This document shows, piece by piece, positions 23,491-30,236 of a stretch of 34,409 nt of DNA. The number at the start of each line of letters is the position of its first letter. The first letter of the stretch is position 1. This DNA is from Verrucomicrobiaceae bacterium (GTDB lineage Bacteria; Verrucomicrobiota; Verrucomicrobiia; Verrucomicrobiales; Verrucomicrobiaceae), in NCBI GenBank assembly GCA_027487315.1, contig JAIYDW010000038.1, positions 1-34,409 of the forward strand, read 5' to 3'. The notes beneath the pieces are model-generated. The model did no database searches. It was not told the origin of the DNA and was given only the letters and a program-made list of their open reading frames with translations. The translations under genes and the position numbers were made by a program.

Positions 23491-26400
23491 ATGAAAAAAG
23501 CCTTCGCCATCGGCATCACCCGTCTGCTCCTGCTGTCTAGCCAAACCACAGCTCCCTTGCTTCATGCAGGAGCGGCAGCGGGAGACTGTGGCATTGAGTT
23601 CTTCAACTCGGGCTACATTCAAACGCCAGACTTCCACAAGCTGGGCATCACGGGGGAAGTCACCGTCGAGTTCTGGGCCAAAACGGCAGGCACCGCAGGC
23701 CACTTTGTCTTTCGGCTTTCTCCAGATGATCCGGCCAATCGCTTCGCCGGGTCCATCAACTACGGCGGAGCAGATACCACCTATTGGGATGTCGGCGATA
23801 TCGGGGGCAACGGCAGACTCGCGCAGGACAACCCCTTCCCCACCGCTGGCAAATGGGTACACTACGCCATGGTATCCAGCAAAAGCGGGAACTTCATGCG
23901 CTACTACATGAACGGTGAGCTGATCGCCCAGAGAGCCGGCGCGCTCGAGTTTTTCCCCAATTTCAATGGCAGCGCTGGCTACGCTCTGCGGATCGGCCCT
24001 GAGATGACCGGTGCCTTGGATGAGTACCGCATTTGGAAAGGTGTCCGCACCCAGGCCGCCATCCGCGCTGATATGTATCGCACGCTGACGGGCAGCGAGT
24101 CAGGCCTGCGGCTCTACTACAAGTTTGAAGAACCCACCATCGGCACCGTGGTCAATAGCGCCAAAGCCACCGGCACAGCGTATGATGGCGCGTATGTCTC
24201 AGTCAGCGACCCTGCAGCAGAGCATCTCACCAATCGCGTGGGAGACTTCACCGTGCTCAATACCAACGACGCCGGCCCAGGCTCCCTCCGGCAGGCCCTG
24301 GCCAATGCCACCGCCCAGGCGATCGGGCCAAAGCGCATCACCTTCAGCCCTGCCTTAAATGGCAGGACCCTCAACCTAGGCTCCTCCTTTGTCATCACGG
24401 GCTTCACGGAGGGACTCAGCATCGACGCCAGCACCCTGCCCTTGGGCGTCACCCTAGCGGCTGCGCCTGCCTTTGACGGCATCATCTTTGACCATCGCGC
24501 CGGTTCCCGACTCTGCCTCACCCGCCTCAGCCTCACCGGTGCCAGTGCCACAGCCATCATCAACAAAGGCGCTCTAACCCTGAAAGAGTGTACCCTGAGA
24601 TCCAACCAAACCCAATTCGACGGTGGAGCCATCACCAACAGCGACGGCGGTCAGCTAGACATCAGCGACTGCACCTTCGCTCTCAACCGGGCCTCAACTC
24701 ATGGCGGTGCAGTCAATCTCGCTAATTCCTCCACCGCCAAGTTTGCCCGCTGCACCTTCTCAGGCAACACCTCCTCCATTGATGGGGGTGCCATTGAGAT
24801 CACCAGCAACTGCAATGTCCAATTCCAACACTGTACCTTTGCCAACAACAGCTGCGGCCGTGATGGGGGCGCCATCGACCATTTCACTACCTCCACCACC
24901 GTCACTCTCGCTTACTGTCTGTTTGCTCAGAATACCGCAGGACAACGGGGTCGAGACATTTATGTCCCTGGCAGCGCCAGTGCTGTTGTCTGCAATGGCA
25001 CCAACATCCTCAGCCAAGCCCCCGCCGTAACCACCGGCGTTTCTGTCTCCATCGCCTCGGTAGTCATGTCCCCGCTAGCGGATAACGGGGGCCCCACCCA
25101 GACCCTGGCTTTTCTCAGCAATGAACCGCTCCATGCTGCTTTCAGTGCAGCCACCCGGGACCAGCGCGGTCTCCCCATCCAAGCCGTGCCCGACGTGGGC
25201 GCCTACGAGTCACAGGACGGCGCCGTCTTCAGCTTCTCGGAGCCCAGCTACAACCAACCAGAGGGCAACATCGCCGTCGCCACCATCTACCGCAGCACCC
25301 AACTCCTGGGCAGCTACAGCGTCACCGTGAAGACCAATCCCGGCACCGCCAGCGCCGCCGACTTCATCGGCACCACCCAGACCCTGACCTTTGACGAAGG
25401 CGTATTCTCACGGACCATCAACATTCCCACCCTGAACGACTCCCTGGCCGAGGCCAACGAGACCTTCACCCTCACCCTCAGCGCCCCCTCCGCCGGGGCA
25501 AAGCTCGGCTCCCTGCCCACCACCCCCATCGTCATCCGTGATCCCTCGGCCACCGCTCCAGGGCAGGACACCACCCGGCCCGCTGCCCCCGTCATCATCA
25601 GCCCTGCGGCCAATGCCACCGTCAACGTGGATGACGACGGCCTGCTCACCATTACCGGCACCGCCAGTGACAACAAAGTCATCATCAGCGTCACCATCTC
25701 AGATCGCACTCCCACTTTCATCATCCCACCGCCAGCGCCACCTGCACCTGTGCAAGCCACCCGCGTGCCAGTAACCGGTGCCCAGCTGCAGTGGACCGCC
25801 AAAGTTCCCGTCACCTCCGGCCTCTTCACTTTCCTAGCGTCTGCAGGTGATGCAGGGAGCAGCACCACCATCAGCGCCCCCCGCACCGTGAAGATCCTCC
25901 GCCCGCTGAAGGTCAACCTCAGGGGGGATGGCGAGGTCAACCCCGGCTTTGCCCCCAAGTCCTTCCGCGAGGTGGGCCGCCCCTACACCCTCACCGCAAA
26001 ACCCCGCACCGGGGCCCTCTTTGGCGGATGGAGCATCCTGAGCAACCACACCGCCTCAGACATCAGCGCCACCAGCTTCAGCTCCCCGACGTTCAGCTTC
26101 ATCCACAAGGTAGGCCTCGTCCTCCGCGCCAACTTTGTCCCCAGCCCCTTCGTCAGTGAACTGGACATCTTCACCGCCAACACCTCCACCGTCACCACCT
26201 TCACCGGCCTCGTCCTCCCTTCCTCGTCCTCACCCGACCGCGCCCCCCTCGGCAGCAATGCTGGAGAAGACGGCACCGCGGGCAGCATCAGCACCTTGGG
26301 CTACATCAGCATCACCACCCAGAGCAGCGGCAGCTACACCGGCGCACTGAAGCTAGACGGCACCAGCTACCCACTCAAGGGAGCCTTTGACTCCACACTC

Positions 26401-27327
26401 AAAAGCGGCCTGCTCACCGTCCCGCGCCCAGGGAAGAGCAGCCTCTTCGTCGAGTTCGACCTGCGCAACGTCGGCTCCCCTTTTCCCCAGATCGAAGGCT
26501 ATGTCGCCGAGTTCGGCCCTCAGGGTCCCGTGGCCGTGTCCGAGTTCACTGCCCCTGCCTCCGGCTTCAGCAAGGCCAACCCCTTTCCAGCCCCCATTCA
26601 AGGGGCCTACACCGGCCTCGTCATCACTCCACCGGGCGTCCCCAACGCCGACTACCCCAATGGCGATGGCTTTTTCTCCATGAAAATCAACTCACTAGGT
26701 GTCCTCTCAGGTGTAGGGAAGCTCCCAGATGGCTCACCCCTCACCTTCAGCGCCCCGCTCGACTCCAATGCCAGATGGTCACTCTACGCCCCGCTTTACA
26801 AAGGCAAGGGTGTCATCGTAGCCATAATGAGTGGCGCGGGACAAGCGCCACGCCTCACCTTCACCGGCCCATCTAGCTGGCTGCGCCCCGTCACTGACTC
26901 CCAGCATTACCCCTCCGGCTGGCCAAATGGCATCGGCATGAGCATCAGCGCCAGCCAGTATCGCCCAGCCCCGGGCAGCAGCGCCCTGGGGGGCCTCAGC
27001 GCCATCGACAGCGATGGCAACACCACCCTCCAGTGGACAGACGGTCGCCTCACCAGCACCAAGACCGGCACCGTGGGCATCACCACAGCGGACAAGACTA
27101 GCCTCGTGCCCGCCGACCCTAGCTTCACCTTCAAGCTCAACCGCAGCACCGGCATTTTCACCGGCACCTTTCTCCACAGCGACGGCACCCGGCCCAAGTA
27201 TGAAGGCATCATCCTCAGGACCACCAACCCTGTCCACAGCGCCAGCGGCTTCTTCCTCAGCACCACGCCCAGCATCAAAGACTACCTCGGCCGAGGTGGT
27301 CGCGTCACGCTTACCCCGCAGCCGTAA
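23491..27327 (+). CDS. Giant secreted multidomain protein (LamG, beta-helix, Calx-beta, C-terminal shared module)
   Basis: A 1,278-residue exported protein. Signal peptide ~1-27. Residues ~35-240 form a LamG/concanavalin-like domain (VTVEFWAKTAGTAGHFVF, WVHYAMVSS, GALDEYRIWKGVRT, LRLYYKFEE). At ~255-580 lies a right-handed beta-helix of the choice-of-anchor Q type (NTNDAGPGSLRQAL, repeated C-T-F/L...N...GGA(I/V) rungs, DNGGPTQTLA, PDVGAYES). Residues ~585-690 form a Calx-beta domain (SEPSYNQPEGN, DFIGTTQTLTFDEG). An Ig-like part and a GG-W-S repeat-like part follow. The last ~420 residues form tandem beta modules with Y.GLV, GDGF, PDGS, FTGTFLHSDGT and GFFLS elements, shared with the gene at 33525-34409. 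It probably acts at the cell surface in adhesion or polymer binding. Codons are much less C-biased than in neighbouring plus-strand genes. Confidence 0.82.
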   Translation: MKKAFAIGITRLLLLSSQTTAPLLHAGAAAGDCGIEFFNSGYIQTPDFHKLGITGEVTVEFWAKTAGTAGHFVFRLSPDDPANRFAGSINYGGADTTYWDVGDIGGNGRLAQDNPFPTAGKWVHYAMVSSKSGNFMRYYMNGELIAQRAGALEFFPNFNGSAGYALRIGPEMTGALDEYRIWKGVRTQAAIRADMYRTLTGSESGLRLYYKFEEPTIGTVVNSAKATGTAYDGAYVSVSDPAAEHLTNRVGDFTVLNTNDAGPGSLRQALANATAQAIGPKRITFSPALNGRTLNLGSSFVITGFTEGLSIDASTLPLGVTLAAAPAFDGIIFDHRAGSRLCLTRLSLTGASATAIINKGALTLKECTLRSNQTQFDGGAITNSDGGQLDISDCTFALNRASTHGGAVNLANSSTAKFARCTFSGNTSSIDGGAIEITSNCNVQFQHCTFANNSCGRDGGAIDHFTTSTTVTLAYCLFAQNTAGQRGRDIYVPGSASAVVCNGTNILSQAPAVTTGVSVSIASVVMSPLADNGGPTQTLAFLSNEPLHAAFSAATRDQRGLPIQAVPDVGAYESQDGAVFSFSEPSYNQPEGNIAVATIYRSTQLLGSYSVTVKTNPGTASAADFIGTTQTLTFDEGVFSRTINIPTLNDSLAEANETFTLTLSAPSAGAKLGSLPTTPIVIRDPSATAPGQDTTRPAAPVIISPAANATVNVDDDGLLTITGTASDNKVIISVTISDRTPTFIIPPPAPPAPVQATRVPVTGAQLQWTAKVPVTSGLFTFLASAGDAGSSTTISAPRTVKILRPLKVNLRGDGEVNPGFAPKSFREVGRPYTLTAKPRTGALFGGWSILSNHTASDISATSFSSPTFSFIHKVGLVLRANFVPSPFVSELDIFTANTSTVTTFTGLVLPSSSSPDRAPLGSNAGEDGTAGSISTLGYISITTQSSGSYTGALKLDGTSYPLKGAFDSTLKSGLLTVPRPGKSSLFVEFDLRNVGSPFPQIEGYVAEFGPQGPVAVSEFTAPASGFSKANPFPAPIQGAYTGLVITPPGVPNADYPNGDGFFSMKINSLGVLSGVGKLPDGSPLTFSAPLDSNARWSLYAPLYKGKGVIVAIMSGAGQAPRLTFTGPSSWLRPVTDSQHYPSGWPNGIGMSISASQYRPAPGSSALGGLSAIDSDGNTTLQWTDGRLTSTKTGTVGITTADKTSLVPADPSFTFKLNRSTGIFTGTFLHSDGTRPKYEGIILRTTNPVHSASGFFLSTTPSIKDYLGRGGRVTLTPQP

Positions 27328-27439
27328 ACCGAATTCCAACCTTCAACGCACCGCAGGCCTTCGCCAAACCGGGTCGCACCCAACTTCAGAAACCGCAGCG
27401 ACTGGCAAAAATCGATACTGCCCCAGATCTCTCCCGGCG

Positions 27440-27493
27440 GCTTGTGCTGCCAATGACGGCGGCAGATTCGCCCTCAGCCGCTCCCGTTTTTAG
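27440..27493 (+). mobile_element. Right-arm fragment of a 163-bp palindromic element
   Basis: From about 27440, CTTGTG(C)TGCCAATGACGG, GGCAGATTCGCCCTCAGCC and a CGTTTTTAG end match the right arm of the element at 28177-28339 almost base for base. The left half of a full copy (27331-27439) is not complementary to it, although it begins with GAATTCC like copy E1. It appears to be a decayed or chimeric copy. The rest of the gap to the pilin gene holds nothing recognisable. Confidence 0.6.
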
Positions 27494-27542
27494 CCTGAGG
27501 CCTCCCCGCAGGTCGAGTCGACGAAATGCCAGTCGCACAAGA

Positions 27543-27968
27543 TCAGTTCATGTGACCCCCATGCGGATCGAACTGCAAGCCACTACTCGACCAAAAGAGG
27601 TAGTATCCTGACCTGTATTCGAGAGGCAAGGCATCGTCTTGGCCCTGACTCACTCCTGGGATGACAAACTTCACATTGTGCATGGCTTGCGAACCAAAGG
27701 CACCTACGCCGAGCGCATCTTGAGCTTCTCTGACATTCGAGGCAGCCAAAAAGGAAGGTGCACCTGCGACTCGACCTGCGGCGAATATAGCCGTCATTTC
27801 CTGGGCTCTCCGCTGAGCAACAGCGACTTTGCCGGCGTGACCAATGCTACCCACACTCGGAATCGCAATAGCGGCAATGATCCCCACAACTGCAATCACC
27901 ACAAGCATTTCGACAAGGGAAAAGCCGGTTCTTGATAGCCTTTTAGGAGTTTTAGAGGAATTAAACAT
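27543..27968 (-). CDS. Type IV pilin-like / pseudopilin protein
   Basis: A 141-residue protein with a class III prepilin signal: a short basic leader (MFNSSKTPKRLSRTG), processing after Gly15 before Phe16, Glu at mature position 5 and a hydrophobic helix (FSLVEMLVVIAVVGIIAAIAIP). The helix is followed by an Ala/Arg-rich helical spine and a small C-terminal domain with HNVKFVIPG and GLQFDPHGG. It should be cleaved and N-methylated by a PilD-type peptidase and assembled in a type IV pilus or type II secretion pseudopilus. No pilus assembly gene is adjacent; lone pseudopilins are common in this phylum. The upstream ~120 bp are very AT-rich compared with the rest of the window. Confidence 0.85.
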   Translation of the reverse strand: MFNSSKTPKRLSRTGFSLVEMLVVIAVVGIIAAIAIPSVGSIGHAGKVAVAQRRAQEMTAIFAAGRVAGAPSFLAASNVREAQDALGVGAFGSQAMHNVKFVIPGVSQGQDDALPLEYRSGYYLFWSSSGLQFDPHGGHMN

Positions 27969-28096
27969 CAGTGTTTATTGTATTTAATAATGTATTAGAC
28001 TTAGGGAATAGATACAGACGGATACCGCAAATACAAATAAACGCAATAAAATTTACAAAAACCATACAACGAGACCAAGTGCCATCGGCAAATAAG
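27969..28096. other. AT-rich non-coding island upstream of the pilin gene
   Basis: A stretch of strongly A/T-biased sequence in an otherwise GC-rich window, just upstream of the minus-strand pilin ATG at 27968. It probably contains the pilin promoter; TACAAT lies 11 nt before the ATG on the coding strand, but no matching -35 was found. Confidence 0.35.
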
Positions 28097-28176
28097 CCCG
28101 AATTCCGCGATTCGGAGTGGCTCAGACACTGCCTCGCCTGCCGTTCCCAGGCTTTGCGGCTCGCAGTCCCTTTATC
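28097..28176 (+). mobile_element. Left-arm fragment of the palindromic element (E1 subtype)
   Basis: This stretch matches 13069-13148 closely: the same CCCGAATTCCGCGATTCG start, the same GGCTTTGCGGCTCGCAGTCC core and the same end near TATC. The right arm is absent; a complete element of the second subtype begins immediately at 28177. Confidence 0.7.
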
Positions 28177-28339
28177 CTAGAAACGGAAATGGAAAGGGAT
28201 GAAGAGGCGTCGTGCTTGGTTCCACAAGGCTTCCCGGTTCGCAGCGGTTGCATCGATAAGATGATGCCACCCGAGAAGCGGGATGCCTTGTGGGGCCAAT
28301 GACGGCGGCAGATTCGCCCTCAGCCATTTCCGTTTTTAG
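28177..28339. mobile_element. 163-bp palindromic (giant hairpin) element, copy E2
   Basis: The terminal inverted repeats CTAGAAACGGAAATGG and CCATTTCCGTTTTTAG differ at one base. Inner arms also pair: GGTTCCACAAGGCTTCCCGG against the complement of GCGGGATGCCTTGTGGGGCC. Length equals that of copy E1, and both share an internal GCTTG...GTTCCA..AGGCTT..CGG.TCGCAG core, so they are two subfamilies of one element. No protein-coding capacity is supported. Confidence 0.72.
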
Positions 28340-28609
28340 GTTTACACGTGGCTGGGGGAAGCGGGGAACAACTTGACAAAAAGCGACGTGGTCAGTGCTC
28401 AATCATTCGAAATGCTTCGTCTATCGCTTGCCATCGGCTGCCTCGCGATAGGATGGCTATGGGTCATTTCAATGGGTCGGGTGTTCGCTGGCACCTTCCG
28501 AAAGCACCGGACCAGTAGCATTTGAAGCCGATCAAATCCCACTGCGACTCCCCACTCTCTCACTCTCTACCCAAAGGCACCCGCCGACTCCTTGTCAGGC
28601 GACCCGCGT
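28340..28609. other. Non-coding gap before the VapC remnant
   Basis: No gene is supported. A 37-codon frame (28412-28525, hydrophobic LSLAIGCLAIGWLWVI) lies here after a TTGACA at about 28373, but neither a matching -10 nor a ribosome site was seen. Confidence 0.3.
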
Positions 28610-29090
28610 TCACATCACACTAACCACCTCAAGTTTCATCGCCTTGGCCAGCCGCGCTTGCTTCAGATCCGCCGTGATAAACACCTCCGCATTCAACACC
28701 AGCGCCGCCGCCACCTGCTGAATGTCCAAAGCCCGTGTCCCAAGTCGCGTTGTGTGCGTCTCCGAAAGCCGCATCGCCTCACGAATCATCTCCTCCCACT
28801 TCACTGGCGTCGGCACCAACACCTGCCGCCGAATCAACGCCTGCAACCTGCCCTCGGCCTCAACCTGTTGCTTCTTGATTTGCCCTGGCTTGCCAGAACC
28901 CGCCGCCGCCAGGTAACTTCGCAGCCGCAGCGCGTTTCCCACCTCCAGTTCATGCAGCGGCGTGTACATCAAACGTGGCCGCCCCAGCTTCATGTAGGCC
29001 GCCTTGCACCCTTCACTGCGATTGTCTCTAGCGATGAGGCTGACAACCACACTGCTGTCCGCATAGACCGGTTCTCGAAAAGATTGTCAT
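28610..29090 (-). pseudogene. vapC: VapC-type PIN-domain toxin with a 1-base frameshift near the start
   Basis: The main frame (28610-29050, readable upstream to 29086) encodes a PIN domain: YADSSVVVSLIARDN, TPLHELEVGNALRLR, TRALDIQQVAAALVLNAEVF and ITADLKQARLAKA, giving the acidic set Asp, Glu, Asp, Asp. The first Asp (YADSS) lies before the only in-frame start codon, a GTG at 29050. An ATG at 29090 begins M-T-I-F and then leaves the frame. Removing one T from the TTTT run just after it would give MTIFREPVYADSSVVVSLI, a normal VapC N-terminus. So the gene is disrupted by a +1 change in a homopolymer: true pseudogenisation, slippage, or a sequencing error. VapC toxins are tRNA- or rRNA-cleaving RNases. 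Confidence 0.72.
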
Positions 29091-29149
29091 TTTGATCCGG
29101 CGAGCGCAGTGGCTTCAGTGGCAAGGAAGTCGTGCAGCCCGCTATTAAA
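29087..29149 (-). pseudogene. Possible 3' remnant of the VapB-type antitoxin
   Basis: A frame ending at TGA 29089-29087 overlaps the vapC ATG as ATGA, the usual antitoxin/toxin overlap. It reads ...HDFLATEATALAGSK and is open for only 21 codons before an upstream in-frame stop, so most of an antitoxin would be missing. Confidence 0.35.
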
Positions 29150-29310
29150 TCAATAGCTGGCAAGCAGCTGACGCAGCCAATGAGGCCGCTCTGCCGCCAC
29201 CCAAGGTGGTGCAACCCCTCGCCCGCACTCCCTCGTCGAGCCAGCCCCTCCCCCCCTCCCCATCAGCAAATCCTTCGCCCATTCCCGCACCCCAAAAAAA
29301 ACGCCCCCCC

Positions 29311-29361
29311 CGGAGGACAGGTCTCCCGACCTGTCAACGGCCAGCGGACTTTCCAGTCCGC
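29311..29361 (+). repeat. REP unit, double hairpin with GGAG head (copy a)
   Basis: GGAG, then GACAGGT-CTCCC-GACCTGTC, spacer AACGGCCAG, then CGGACT-TTCC-AGTCCG. It lies 23 bp downstream of the RAYT stop codon. Identical units occur at 30118-30168 and 33126-33176. Confidence 0.85.
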
Positions 29362-29384
29362 CCCCAACACCATCAACCATCCCC

Positions 29385-30053
29385 CTACCCCCCAAACCCA
29401 AACCCTGCCTTCTCCCAAGACGGATGCACCCAGCGAATCCACTTCTCCTCAGGAATCTGCGCCTTCTTCGGATTGTTCCCAACGTAACGCACCACCTTCC
29501 ACAAATGCGCAGCATCTCGGACCAGCGTATCATAGCTCTCCGGTTCCCACACCGCGCCAGTCCTCCCAAGACGCCGATTCATCTGCCGCGCCATGAAACC
29601 CTTCCAAGACTTCAGCACCTCCGACAACTCGTAGCCGGCAAAAGGCTGCACCGTCACATGAACATGATTCGGCATCACACAGTAGCTCGACAAAAAATAG
29701 CGCACCCCATCAAAATGACGCATCGCCCGGGTCACGACGCTGGCACAGGCCTCGTCACGCAGCCAGCACTCCCCGGAGCCCGCATCCAGCCACTCCTCCA
29801 CCCGCCGCAGGGTTTCACGAAAAAGCTGCTGCCAGTCCGCTTCATCCCGAGGCTCAGGATGAGCCCGTTCCCACTCCGCGCGAAACGCCTCTAGCGCCAC
29901 CAGCTTCTCCTGCGGCAGAGAGTCAGCCAGCCGAAAAGTAATGAAGTACGTCGCCCCCTCCTGGGTCCAATGCGGCAGCTTCCGACGGCTTTTCACGATA
30001 GGCTTCGACCAGTCAAGCCCCACAAAATTCGGCGGACCCTCCACAAACGACAT
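29385..30053 (-). CDS. REP-associated tyrosine transposase (RAYT, Y1 HUH family)
   Basis: A 222-residue Y1-transposase protein. The HUH motif is His130-Val-His132 in YCVMPNHVHVTVQP; Tyr174 in EPESYDTLVRD is the probable nucleophile, followed by VVRYVGNNPKKAQ, a typical RAYT end. The N-terminus (RRKLPHWTQEGATYFITFRL) also matches RAYTs. These single-copy relatives of IS200/IS605 transposases cut and join REP single-stranded DNA and are thought to spread REP sequences. The same double-hairpin REP lies 23 bp downstream and 65 bp upstream, in direct orientation, which makes this the probable source enzyme for that REP family. The ATG at 30053 is preferred; upstream residues in the frame look non-coding. 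Confidence 0.88.
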   Translation of the reverse strand: MSFVEGPPNFVGLDWSKPIVKSRRKLPHWTQEGATYFITFRLADSLPQEKLVALEAFRAEWERAHPEPRDEADWQQLFRETLRRVEEWLDAGSGECWLRDEACASVVTRAMRHFDGVRYFLSSYCVMPNHVHVTVQPFAGYELSEVLKSWKGFMARQMNRRLGRTGAVWEPESYDTLVRDAAHLWKVVRYVGNNPKKAQIPEEKWIRWVHPSWEKAGFGFGG

Positions 30054-30088
30054 CGCCAACCAAAAACCCACCCAAAAAGCCTGTCAAC

Positions 30089-30168
30089 CCGGAGGACAGG
30101 TCTCCCAACCGATCACCCGGAGGACAGGTCTCCCGACCTGTCAACGGCCAGCGGACTTTCCAGTCCGC
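30089..30168 (+). repeat. REP units upstream of the RAYT gene (copy b, one and a half units)
   Basis: A degenerate half unit (30089-30112, GGAGGACAGGTCTCCCAACC) is followed by a complete double-hairpin unit (30118-30168) identical to copy a. Confidence 0.85.
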
Positions 30169-30236
30169 CATCCCCAACCCCCTCAAACAAAAACCCCTCT
30201 CCCTCCCCAATCCCCACTCCCCAATCCCCACCCCCC

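Noticed and set aside
28412-28525. 37-codon hydrophobic open frame as a small membrane protein
   Set aside because: No ribosome site, no complete promoter and no similarity I recognise; it is too short to claim.
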